From positions 186,001-250,000 of the forward strand of contig NZ_JAIUZI010000001.1 in assembly GCF_020171285.1 (NCBI RefSeq): 64,000 nt of DNA, read 5' to 3'. Position numbers and translations under genes: made by a program. The notes under the pieces are model-generated. The model had not been told where the DNA came from and ran no database searches. It saw only the letters and a list, made by a program, of their open reading frames with translations. Positions 46,585 to 55,507 of the stretch are shown here, in pieces; position 1 is the stretch's first letter, and the number at the start of each line of letters is the position of its first letter. The DNA is from Seohaeicola saemankumensis. Its GTDB lineage: Bacteria > Pseudomonadota > Alphaproteobacteria > Rhodobacterales > Rhodobacteraceae.

Positions 46585-49500
46585 ATGCATTGCGCGAATT
46601 GCGGCGTAGTGGCCCCGGCGGAAACGGCAGTATGCGGTCATTGCGGCGCTCAGCTTTCACTGGCTTGCCCGGGTTGCGGCGCTGTCGCCGTGGCCGGCGC
46701 GCACTATTGCGTCGATTGTGGCACGCGCCTGCCAGAGGCGGGGTCCGCGCGGATGCAGGCACAGTCTCATGTGGACGGGGCCGCGCATATGCTGGAGAAT
46801 CAGGTCGTCCGGCATGACGAACTTAAGAACGTGACCGTGCTGTTTGCAGATGTCACCAACTCTACCGGCCTGATCGAAGATCTCTCGCCCGAGGCGGCCA
46901 AACACCTTCTGCAACCCGTCCTCATGGCGATGACCGACGCCGTGCATGCTTATGGCGGTGTGGTCTCCAAACTGCAGGGTGACGGACTGATGGCGCTGTT
47001 CGGGGCGCCGGTCGCGCTGGAGGATCATGCGCTCAGGGCCTGCCGCGCGGCTCTGGACATGCAGCAGGCCGAATCGGAGGCGTTGCGCATCCATATCGGG
47101 TTGAACACCGGGCTGGTTCTGGTCCGGTCGGTGGATACGAACCTCTTCATGGAATACGACCCGGTTGGCTGGACCGTTCATATGGCGGCGCGCATGGGCG
47201 AAATGGCCGAACCCGGAGAGATCCGCCTGACCGGCAGCACCGCAGAACAGGTCGAAGGCTTTGTCACCATGAACCGGCTCGGGGCGACCCGCATCCGGGG
47301 CGTCCGGCGCCGGGTCGCCACCTATCTTCTGACCGGCCTGTCGGGTGAGCGGACCCGCTGGGAAGCGCGGCGCATGCTGGGTCTGAACCGTTTTGTCGGG
47401 CGCAAACGGGAACTTGGCGCACTGGAACAGGCCCTGCTCGATCTCGGCCGGGGCAGGGGCGGCGTGTATGCGCTGAGCGGCGAGGCCGGGATCGGCAAGT
47501 CCCGCCTGCTCTACGAACTGGAACATGGAGGCAAGTGCGGCGACGCGAGAGTGCTCTATGCCGCAGCGCAGTCCGACGGTGCGGAAATGGCGTTCCTGCC
47601 CATACGCCAGTTGCTTCGCGGGTGGCTGGGTGACAGTGGCGACGGCCCGGATCAACAGATGGCCACGCTGGGCATCGCCCTCGCGGCTCTTTTGCCTGAC
47701 CCAGCCGACCGGCAGTTGATCTCACCGGCCATGATGTCACTGCTGGACTTGCCCGTCCCGGATCAGGTTTGGCGCGACATGGATGCTTTTGAGCGCCGCC
47801 AGGCCATACAGCAGGCCCTGCGCATCTGGATTCGCGGGCTGGCGCGGAAATCGCCTCTGGTCGTCATCTTTGAGGACCTGCACTGGATTGACCCTGAAAG
47901 CGAGGCAATCCTGCAAATGCTGTGCGATCTGTCTGATGAAGCGCCGGTTCTGTTCTTGATGTCCTTTCGCGTTGAGTATCGCTGGCGCGGCCGGGCGCCG
48001 GACAAAACCATTTCGGTTCCTCGGTTGCCGGAACAGTCCGCTCTGACATTGCTGGACGAGATTCTGGGCATTGATCCCTCGCTCGACCCGCTCAAGCAGG
48101 TTCTGGTGCATCGCGCCGGCGGCACGCCGCTGTTCCTTGAGGAAATGGTAAGGTCGCTGCAGGAAACCGGCCGGCTGGCCGGCAAGCCCGGCGACTACCG
48201 TCCAATGGATGCCAGCACCGATATCGACGTGCCGGGTAGCATAACGGCGATTTTCGCGGCCAGGATCGACGCCCAGCCGCCTCAGGCCAAGGCCATGCTG
48301 GAACTGGCGGCGGTGGCCGGGGGCGGTTCGCTGCCCTTGCTGGCGCGCGCGCTCGGGCAGGAGGAGCAGCCCGCCCGGAATTCCGCGCGGCACCTTCTGG
48401 ATGCCGGTATCCTGTACCGACGGCGCCCCGGCGGCCGCTTGCGCTTTCGCCATGATATCATGCGAGAGATCGCCTATTCGCTGATCCTCGAAGAGAAGCG
48501 GCGCGATCTGCACGCCCGGATCGCCCGCGCGATTGAGGCTGAATTTCATGACCGGCTGGACGAACACGTCGATCAGCTTGCGCTGCATGCCCTTGCCGGA
48601 GAGGACTGGGATCGCGCGGCGCGCTATCATTTCAAGGCCTGCGTACGTGCGCTTGCGCGATCGGCGAACCGGCAGGTGGTGTCGTTGTCTCAGGCGGGTA
48701 TTGCCGCCCTGGACCATTTGGAGCCGACCGAAGCCCGCAGAAACCTGGCGGTCGACTTGCGGTTGATAGCCAATAATGCCCTGATCACGATTGGTGATCT
48801 GGACGCGATGGTCGGAAATCTCGGGGATGCCGAAGTGCTTGTTGACGGCCTGCAGGACCCGCGCCGCGCCGCCTCGGTCAAGACACATTTGGCAATTGCC
48901 CGCTGGCTGCGGGGAGATCAGCTGCAAGCCCAGGCAGCGGCAACGCAGGCGCTGGAGATCGCCGGCGACATAGGTCACCCGGCATTGCAGATGGCGGCCA
49001 GTTCTGCGCTGGGCATGGCTTGCCACGCCGTCGGTGACTACGATAAATCGATTGCCCTGCACGACCGCCTGAGATCCCAGCTGGTTGGCAAGGCCCGGTT
49101 GATCCGGGCCGGATGGACCGTCTATCCGCTTGTTCTGATCGACACGTTTCTGGCCTCTGCTCACATCGAACGCGGCGATTTTGCGCTGGCCCGAGAGCGG
49201 ATCGACGAGGGGCGCGATTTTGCCGACGAGATGGGGCACCCCTATTCGCAGGCAACGGTGCTGGATTACGACGGGTATCACCTGTTGGTCACGGGCAAGC
49301 CAGAAGCGGCGATCACGCAATTCAACAAAGCGCTGGAGATTTGCACCCAGTTCGACCTGCGAAATCTGCACCGCTCGGTGTCGGCCAAGCTGGCGATGGC
49401 GGAAACCCGGCTGGGCCAGATCGAGGCGGCCCTGGGCCGGCTGCAGATGGCCGTCGACCCACGCGATCACCTCAGTGGCGGCACATACATCTGGCACTGG

Positions 49501-49896
49501 CTTTACCTGGCGTATGCCGAGGCGCTTCTGGCCGGCTCACGCCCGGATGCCGCGCTGGAGCAGGTCGACAAAAGCCTGCAGTTGACCGGCCAAAGTGGCG
49601 AGCGCCCACATTCGGCGCAGGGGCACAAGCTAAAGGGGGATATTCTGTCCGCCCTGTCGGCCAACCGCCAGGCAGAGGCCAGTTATCGCGCATCCATGGC
49701 CGAGGCCGGCGCGTGCGGCATGCGGCCATTGCTGGCGCAGTCTGGCCAGGCGCTCGGCGATCTTCTGGCGCGGTCCGGTCGGCCCGAGGAGGCCGAGCGC
49801 GAATGGCAAAAAGCGTTGGAGATTTTTGAGACCCTGAATCTCAACGAGAGCCGCGACCGCATTCGCGCCAGCCTGAAAAAGGCACAGGCAGGGTAA
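46585..49896 (+). CDS. Zinc-ribbon / nucleotide cyclase-like / AAA-type ATPase / TPR protein
   Basis: Large signalling protein of 1103 residues. Two zinc ribbons (Cys3/6/17/20 and 28/31/42/45) start it. A class III cyclase homology domain covers about 80-255: metal Asp89 and Asp133 and Lys129 are kept, but the usual adenine-contact Asp is Trp196 and the catalytic Asn is His199; Arg203 remains. An STAND-like ATPase follows, with Walker A GEAGIGKS at 299-306 and Walker B VVIFEDLHW. The last 400 residues hold TPR-like repeats. The cyclase domain may bind ATP without turnover. ATG 46585 chosen over TTG 46507 because it begins the zinc ribbon. Confidence 0.86.
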   Translation: MHCANCGVVAPAETAVCGHCGAQLSLACPGCGAVAVAGAHYCVDCGTRLPEAGSARMQAQSHVDGAAHMLENQVVRHDELKNVTVLFADVTNSTGLIEDLSPEAAKHLLQPVLMAMTDAVHAYGGVVSKLQGDGLMALFGAPVALEDHALRACRAALDMQQAESEALRIHIGLNTGLVLVRSVDTNLFMEYDPVGWTVHMAARMGEMAEPGEIRLTGSTAEQVEGFVTMNRLGATRIRGVRRRVATYLLTGLSGERTRWEARRMLGLNRFVGRKRELGALEQALLDLGRGRGGVYALSGEAGIGKSRLLYELEHGGKCGDARVLYAAAQSDGAEMAFLPIRQLLRGWLGDSGDGPDQQMATLGIALAALLPDPADRQLISPAMMSLLDLPVPDQVWRDMDAFERRQAIQQALRIWIRGLARKSPLVVIFEDLHWIDPESEAILQMLCDLSDEAPVLFLMSFRVEYRWRGRAPDKTISVPRLPEQSALTLLDEILGIDPSLDPLKQVLVHRAGGTPLFLEEMVRSLQETGRLAGKPGDYRPMDASTDIDVPGSITAIFAARIDAQPPQAKAMLELAAVAGGGSLPLLARALGQEEQPARNSARHLLDAGILYRRRPGGRLRFRHDIMREIAYSLILEEKRRDLHARIARAIEAEFHDRLDEHVDQLALHALAGEDWDRAARYHFKACVRALARSANRQVVSLSQAGIAALDHLEPTEARRNLAVDLRLIANNALITIGDLDAMVGNLGDAEVLVDGLQDPRRAASVKTHLAIARWLRGDQLQAQAAATQALEIAGDIGHPALQMAASSALGMACHAVGDYDKSIALHDRLRSQLVGKARLIRAGWTVYPLVLIDTFLASAHIERGDFALARERIDEGRDFADEMGHPYSQATVLDYDGYHLLVTGKPEAAITQFNKALEICTQFDLRNLHRSVSAKLAMAETRLGQIEAALGRLQMAVDPRDHLSGGTYIWHWLYLAYAEALLAGSRPDAALEQVDKSLQLTGQSGERPHSAQGHKLKGDILSALSANRQAEASYRASMAEAGACGMRPLLAQSGQALGDLLARSGRPEEAEREWQKALEIFETLNLNESRDRIRASLKKAQAG

Positions 49897-49905
49897 CCCG
49901 GCACG

Positions 49906-51327
49906 TCATCCGTTCGATGCCGCGATACGCTGAATGGCCCGTAGACCGGGAAGAAAGAAATAACCTCCGCCGCAGGTCACGACAAACTGATCAAGCTGGC
50001 GCAGCCTCAGGTTTACCGGGCTTTGCTGGACCGTCATGCAGCTGTCTCCCGCGCGCTCTCCGATCAGCGGGTCGCGTTCATCTGCCAGCCCGGAAAACTT
50101 GGGGTTGTTGATCCAGTTGTGCTGGACAGACTCGAACTGGCTGGCGATATCGGCATTCATGCAAGCAAAATACAGTCCCCGGCGCTTTGCGTTCACCGGC
50201 GCATCTCGGTTGTCGCGGTCGTAGAGGGGGCCGAACAGACGGCCGCGGCGCAACAGCCGATGCAGCCGGGCCTGCTGCAGCGCGCGCTCCGGATCGCTGC
50301 CCAACGCGTCGCGGGGCCAGGCCCGCCGAATGTGTGACCCGATCGGGCAGCGGAATCCCTCGCGGTCCTCGGCATGGTAGAAAAAGTCATTGCTGCGGGT
50401 GCCGTCATCGGCATCAAAGAGGCCGAAATCGTCGGAAACCTGATCGTGATCCGGATAGCGCGTCAACGGTGCACCGTTCCGCCAACGACCGATCATCTTT
50501 GCGGCCAGCCATTCACGATAGGCCATCCCGGCGCGCGGCGCGTGGCCCGTCGCCGCGTTGTCCAGCCAGCTTTCAAACGCGGCGACGTTCTGCTCCAGTT
50601 CGCGCAGAACCAGATAGGTGCCGTTCCGTCCGAACTCAGGGTCATGCGATAGCCGGGGCGATACGGGCAAATTGCCGCGTTCGTTGCGGTAGCCGATCAG
50701 GAACTCTCCGGTCGCCGTCTGGTGCAGGTGCAGCGGGCTTCCAGCACCTTCGCCGGTTATTGACGGTTGCGACAGGCCATCCCGAAACCCGAAGTGTTCG
50801 GTTTTGTCTTCTGGTAGCCACCCCAACAGGCGCTCGATCTGGGCCACACCGGTCTGGTCTTCCGGTCCGGTCAACAGGTCGACATCGCTGGACGCATCCG
50901 AGGCGCTGAAAACGAGCAGCAGGATGTGAACCGGCGCCGTACCGGTGGCCAACCCGCCCCAGCGCCAGCCGTGTGGATCGTTCGGCCCCACATCGCCCAG
51001 CATGCTGGACCTGCGAGACACCTGGTCGCCCGGATGCAGCGGCGGTGCGATACCTTCGCAGAATTCCCGTGAAAACCCGTCCGGTGATGTGCCTCCTACA
51101 CCCAGCGCCTGCAGCCCGGCAAAGGTCACCGCGACATTGACGGCCACCGTCATCGCATCGCGGTTGCCCGCATCCGCGCCCGAGGTCAACGGCAGACGGC
51201 TCAGCCAGTGTCGGGCCTTGGCCGGGTCCGCGACAGACAGCAGCACAAAGGCCGATTGCGGCAACCAGCCAAAGCCCCGTCGGACAATCCCCTGAACATC
51301 GCTCCATTCTACCTGTTCCATCGCCAT
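49906..51327 (-). CDS. Dyp-type heme peroxidase
   Basis: Heme peroxidase of 473 residues. The GxxDG motif GFRDG at 180-184 with distal Asp183, the distal Arg242 region (NGTYLVLRELEQ), and proximal heme His332 in CPIGSHIRRAWPRD define the Dyp fold. No Tat or Sec signal is apparent, so cytoplasmic unless escorted. It is the last gene of a three-gene operon with a membrane protein (12 bp upstream) and a P450. Ends against the convergent cyclase-like gene. Substrate unknown. Confidence 0.9.
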   Translation of the reverse strand: MAMEQVEWSDVQGIVRRGFGWLPQSAFVLLSVADPAKARHWLSRLPLTSGADAGNRDAMTVAVNVAVTFAGLQALGVGGTSPDGFSREFCEGIAPPLHPGDQVSRRSSMLGDVGPNDPHGWRWGGLATGTAPVHILLLVFSASDASSDVDLLTGPEDQTGVAQIERLLGWLPEDKTEHFGFRDGLSQPSITGEGAGSPLHLHQTATGEFLIGYRNERGNLPVSPRLSHDPEFGRNGTYLVLRELEQNVAAFESWLDNAATGHAPRAGMAYREWLAAKMIGRWRNGAPLTRYPDHDQVSDDFGLFDADDGTRSNDFFYHAEDREGFRCPIGSHIRRAWPRDALGSDPERALQQARLHRLLRRGRLFGPLYDRDNRDAPVNAKRRGLYFACMNADIASQFESVQHNWINNPKFSGLADERDPLIGERAGDSCMTVQQSPVNLRLRQLDQFVVTCGGGYFFLPGLRAIQRIAASNG

Positions 51328-51339
51328 GCTCCCTCATGG

Positions 51340-53439
51340 TCAGCGGATAGTGCTGATCAGCCTGTCGGTTTCTGCGGTATCGAGCGGCCGGAACAGATCG
51401 TCTCGGATCCGGCTGTTGGTAATGATGTTGACGCCGCCGATGCCGGGATAGGCGCTGTACCAGACGGTCGTTTCCTTCTGGCTGGCGCGCACTGCGGCCT
51501 TGAACGGCCGCTCATCGCGGGCGCCTTTCAACAGCATGCATTCGGTGCGCGGGAACCCGACCGGGCGGGGCACGCCGCGCACGTACTGGTAGGTGTGCGA
51601 CCAGATCGCGTTCAACCCATGCACCGACCCGCTGTCGATAAAGGCATCCAGATAGCCCGACCAGCTTCCCTGATAGGTGTCCAGAAACAACAGCCTGCGG
51701 CCGCGGTCTATGATGATCCAGCGCAGGAAATGAATGTCGCGTACATCGCCTAGCTCTCCGCGTGTGAACCACCAGACGCACATTTGATTGACGACAAAGG
51801 TCACAAACCGAAGCCGCAGCAATCTCAGACGTCCCGGTTTTATGCGGCTCACGCTGATCAGGTGGTTCTGGACTTTGTTCACCCCGTGGCCTTCGCGGGC
51901 GAACCGGCTGGCATCGACGGCAACGTCAGTCAGGACCGTTGCGTCCTCAAAGCTCCGGTTGTCGAACAGCTGTTCCCGCACCCCGATCGACAACAACCAC
52001 AGCACGACAGCAGCCGAGGCCAGCGCCAGCAGGAAAAGCACGCTGAGGGTCCCGGACACGCCCCAGGTGACCAGTGTCATGAAAACCATGCCCGGCGGAT
52101 GGCTGGCATAGCCGGTGACCCAGTTCGCCGCGACCAGCAGCAGCCATGTCAGAATGGCCATGACCAGCCACAGCGTGTCAGACGCCAGCGACAGCCAGGC
52201 TCTCCGCGCTGCCGTGGCGTGGCCAAAGCTGCTGTCGAGCGACGGCATGGTGCGGATGTAGCGCAGAAACAATAGGGCCGGCAGTCCAACCAGCAAAACC
52301 AGCGCCCCGGTCAGCACCGCGCCGGCCAGGTTGTAGGCAATCCAGTTGGGAATCTGAACCGAGCCGAGGTTCGTCAAACCAAAGCCGATGATCGCCACCA
52401 GCGCCATCGCTCGCAGCCCCACGGCGGCCCAGCGGGCGGCTTGCAGTAACAGCCAGCCGGTGCCCGCATTGCCCGGTTTCGTCTGGGTTTCGCAAAGGTA
52501 CTGCAGCCCGCGTGCCGTTAACCAGCTGGCCACTGCCGCCGCAGCCGTCCAGAACAACTCGCCCTCCTCGGCGATCAGTGACAACAACCATCCCCCCCAT
52601 TGGAATGGCCATGCCGACATGGCCACCAGCACGGTTCCGGCACCATTGTTCGCAAATGCCGCGCGACAGCCGGTGTCCGGGCCGAGCGGTTGGTTCATGC
52701 ACAGGAAGTACTCCGCGGCATTGGGCGCAGAAACCCAGATGCCCACCCCCGCGACCAAGAGACCGAATGCAGCGGCCGCCAACACGACAAGGATGCGGCC
52801 CCAACGGGTTTTTATCGGCTCAGCACGCTTTTCGGTGGCCCAACGGGTGTCGCCGTCTGTCTCGCCATCTTCCGGTGGTGCGATCACGGCCCGGCGCAGC
52901 CGGTGCAGGATTTCTGTGCGCGTGATCGGCAGATCGGCCGTTTGCTGGCGGATGCCCTCAAGTGTCTTCAACAGCTTGAGGCGCAATCCGTCTTCGCCTC
53001 GGATCTCGGAAATGGTCCGTCCGGGGTGGCCCTGATACTGAATACTCGGCACGACATCATGTCCGCCCAGATATGACTTGACCAAATGGGGCAGGGCCAC
53101 GCCAGAGGCCGGATAGCCTTCGCAGTGGCTATAGATCAGGTCCAGTCCCGGACCGCACAGCGTGATCAGCTCGTCCAGGAAATCGCCCTTTGCGCCGTCG
53201 ATGGTCGCCTCGAACAGCAGGCAGGGGTCCATCGGGGCATCGCCCCCGTCTTCATCAAGAACCGCGATGCAGGCGAAATGCAGCATGTGCAGCCGGTCAA
53301 ACGGCATGCCGGCCCGGCAAATCTGCTGGCCGGTCTGCGCGTCCCAGATCGGATCGATGCGCGAGCGCAGAAGCTGCCGCAGGACGTCGACCTGACCGGG
53401 CTTGATCGGGGTGAGAATGACAAGGCCGCGCTGCTGCAT
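51340..53439 (-). CDS. Large membrane protein with duplicated soluble domains, unknown function
   Basis: 699 residues in three parts. N-domain (about 5-160) and C-domain (about 525-690) look like copies: ILTPIKPGQVDVLRQ vs SVSRIKPGRLRLLRL; LHFACIAVLDE vs IHFLRWIIIDR; LLFEATIDGAKGDFLDELI vs LLFLDTYQGSWSGYLDAFI; GLDLIYSHCEGYP vs GLNAIWSHTYQYV. Between them lie about seven membrane helices (residues 214-490). I do not recognise the family. It starts 3 bp after the P450 stop and ends 12 bp before the peroxidase start, so it acts with them. The repeated soluble modules may meet each other like a dimer; the helices may tether the redox enzymes. Confidence 0.8.
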   Translation of the reverse strand: MQQRGLVILTPIKPGQVDVLRQLLRSRIDPIWDAQTGQQICRAGMPFDRLHMLHFACIAVLDEDGGDAPMDPCLLFEATIDGAKGDFLDELITLCGPGLDLIYSHCEGYPASGVALPHLVKSYLGGHDVVPSIQYQGHPGRTISEIRGEDGLRLKLLKTLEGIRQQTADLPITRTEILHRLRRAVIAPPEDGETDGDTRWATEKRAEPIKTRWGRILVVLAAAAFGLLVAGVGIWVSAPNAAEYFLCMNQPLGPDTGCRAAFANNGAGTVLVAMSAWPFQWGGWLLSLIAEEGELFWTAAAAVASWLTARGLQYLCETQTKPGNAGTGWLLLQAARWAAVGLRAMALVAIIGFGLTNLGSVQIPNWIAYNLAGAVLTGALVLLVGLPALLFLRYIRTMPSLDSSFGHATAARRAWLSLASDTLWLVMAILTWLLLVAANWVTGYASHPPGMVFMTLVTWGVSGTLSVLFLLALASAAVVLWLLSIGVREQLFDNRSFEDATVLTDVAVDASRFAREGHGVNKVQNHLISVSRIKPGRLRLLRLRFVTFVVNQMCVWWFTRGELGDVRDIHFLRWIIIDRGRRLLFLDTYQGSWSGYLDAFIDSGSVHGLNAIWSHTYQYVRGVPRPVGFPRTECMLLKGARDERPFKAAVRASQKETTVWYSAYPGIGGVNIITNSRIRDDLFRPLDTAETDRLISTIR

Positions 53440-53442
53440 GGC

Positions 53443-54744
53443 TTAGATCCCGACCAAGAGCTGCTCAGCCGCCGCGCCGCGATAGCGGATCCGTCCGACC
53501 TTGCCCGGTAGACGGTGCAGAGACGGGTGGCGCAGCAAGGTCCCGACAATCCCGATCAGGGCGGCATCGGCAAAACTCTGGCCAAGGCAGGCATGCTGAC
53601 CGGCGCCGAAGACCAGCGATTGCGCCGGGTCACGCTCGGGAACAAACCGCCCCGGCTTTGCAAACGCGCGGGGATCGTGCATCGCCGCGAGCGGTGGCGC
53701 CCATACAGTCGCGCCTGCCTTCACGATGCGTCTGCGGGCATCGCGGGTCCCGATCAGCGTGGCGCGCGGGCTATAGCGGGCCAGCACCGGCAGCATTGGC
53801 CGAAATCGCAGCGCCTCGTAGATGGTGCGGCGCAGGGGATCCGGGTCGGTTTGCGCGCGCAGGGCTGCCTCTCTGGCGCCTTCCACTACCGCCTCCGGCT
53901 GGCTCAGGATTTCGTCCATCGCATCCGATGCCGTTCTGACGACGGTCGCCATGCCAAAGATCGCCATGCCGCAGGCCATGCGTGTGACCCAGTCGTGGTC
54001 CAGCCAATCCGGCGCATCAGAGGCATCAACACCAGCCAAAAGTCGCGACAGCAGGTCCGCGTCGGTTTGGCCGGGCGGGTGCGACGCAATCGCTGTGCGC
54101 ACGTATGATACCAGCCCGTCTGCGGCCTTTTCGACCGACTGGCGCTCCGACAGACCGGGCGGAGGCATGAGGATGATCGCCGAGGCCAGTTCGGTCAGCC
54201 AGCCCTGTAGTCGCGCGTCCGGTTCGGTTGCGCCGGGCAGGCCGTGGACTTGTTCGACCACAGCCATCGACACGCCCCGCGCCAGGGCGGCGACATCGAC
54301 GTGGACGTCCGCTTTGGTCAGGGCGTCTTGGCAAATCTTTTCTGCAATCGTCCGGATCTCCCGGCTGTCGGTCTCTGCAATCGCCGTGTGCAGGACACTC
54401 AGCTGCGCCGCATGGCTGCGCGGCCAATCCGTGTCCAGAACAAAGCGGCCCGCCAACATGCGGCTACGGGCAAACTCGCCCAGTTCGAAATCGGAATTGC
54501 GCGTCAGTACGGAGCGGACGTCGTCGTCGCGCGTGACAATGACAAATGGGCCCAGGATGAAGATTGGCCGAAACCTTCGCAATTGCGCAAACAGCCACCG
54601 AGGCAGCCTCTGGTGGGTCAGAAAATACCCGGACAAACAGTAGACCGCACGATTTTTTGACCGGGACAGCGCTCTCGCGATCCGCTTCGGAATAGATGGC
54701 GAGGCAAAGCGTGAAAAACGGGAAGAATTCGCCTTGACCAACAT
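53443..54744 (-). CDS. Cytochrome P450
   Basis: A 433-residue P450 from ATG 54744 (no clear ribosome site; an in-frame TTG at 54840 is an unlikely longer start). Heme loop FGAGQHACLG with Cys386, and K-helix E310-x-x-R313 are intact. In the I helix the canonical acid-alcohol pair is altered: FGMAT keeps Thr267 but has Ala266 for the acid, so oxygen activation may differ and peroxide use is possible. No ferredoxin or reductase gene is adjacent. The adjacent peroxidase gene makes peroxide chemistry an attractive idea. It is 61 bp after hutC on the same strand. Confidence 0.88.
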   Translation of the reverse strand: MLVKANSSRFSRFASPSIPKRIARALSRSKNRAVYCLSGYFLTHQRLPRWLFAQLRRFRPIFILGPFVIVTRDDDVRSVLTRNSDFELGEFARSRMLAGRFVLDTDWPRSHAAQLSVLHTAIAETDSREIRTIAEKICQDALTKADVHVDVAALARGVSMAVVEQVHGLPGATEPDARLQGWLTELASAIILMPPPGLSERQSVEKAADGLVSYVRTAIASHPPGQTDADLLSRLLAGVDASDAPDWLDHDWVTRMACGMAIFGMATVVRTASDAMDEILSQPEAVVEGAREAALRAQTDPDPLRRTIYEALRFRPMLPVLARYSPRATLIGTRDARRRIVKAGATVWAPPLAAMHDPRAFAKPGRFVPERDPAQSLVFGAGQHACLGQSFADAALIGIVGTLLRHPSLHRLPGKVGRIRYRGAAAEQLLVGI

Positions 54745-54805
54745 AATGCCAACGATTGTAGCACAGATTGGCGATTTCGTGAAAAAACATGCACTAACGG
54801 CACGG

Positions 54806-55507
54806 TCAAAGAGCGGTGCGGATCTGGTAACCGGGGACAAAGAGGATGCGGACCTTGGTCACCGCCTTGTCGCCATCCCATGTCAGGCGGTCGATCACAA
54901 ACAGCGCACCGCCTGGGGCGCAGTCGAGTATCGCGGCCTCGTCTTCGGTGGCATTCGTCGCGGAAAAGGCGATGTCGCCATGGGTATAGGGCGCGTGGCG
55001 CAGCAACCATTCATTCCCGCTGATGGTTTCAAAGCTTTCGTCCCGCACGCCTGCGACCACCGCGCCATTGATCCAGCGGCTTTCCAGCGCATAGGGCCGG
55101 TCGTTGGCCAGATGCAGGGCCTTGAGATAGAGCAGAGGCGCGTCGATCGGCGTGTTCATGGCCGCGCTGGTCGCCACCGGCGGTACGGTTTCGCGACGGT
55201 CGATCAGGTGATAGCCATACTTTTGTCCGCGCGCCTCGACCTCGTTTCTGATCACCGAAATATCCAGCGTAGCCTTGGCCACTGGCTGTGCGGCGACTCG
55301 GGTGCCGGCCTTGCGGCGGCGATCCAGCAGGCCGGCATCCGCCAACGCCCGCAGGGCGCGGTTGACCGTGGTGCGGGCGCAGCCGAATTCCGCGGCCAGA
55401 TCCGCTTCGTTAGGGATCAGCTCACCCGGCGGCCACTGCCGCGAATGAATCCGGCGCAGCACTTCTTCCTGAACGCTTTGCCAGTTGCGGAACGCGGGTT
55501 TGTTCAT
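54806..55507 (-). CDS. hutC: Histidine utilisation repressor HutC (GntR family)
   Basis: GntR-type repressor, 233 residues, of the HutC subfamily. Winged helix EEVLRRIHSRQWPPGELIPNEADLAAEFGCARTTVNRALRALADAGLLDRRRKAGTRV, then a UTRA ligand domain that in other species binds urocanate. ATG 55507 overlaps the hutF stop. It should repress both hutF-hutC and hutIHGU through the palindrome at 56889-56908. Confidence 0.95.
   Translation of the reverse strand: MNKPAFRNWQSVQEEVLRRIHSRQWPPGELIPNEADLAAEFGCARTTVNRALRALADAGLLDRRRKAGTRVAAQPVAKATLDISVIRNEVEARGQKYGYHLIDRRETVPPVATSAAMNTPIDAPLLYLKALHLANDRPYALESRWINGAVVAGVRDESFETISGNEWLLRHAPYTHGDIAFSATNATEDEAAILDCAPGGALFVIDRLTWDGDKAVTKVRILFVPGYQIRTAL

Noticed and set aside
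47737..49497. 586-codon minus-strand frame opposite the cyclase/ATPase gene
   Set aside because: Antisense shadow in high-GC codon bias; sense gene has intact domains.
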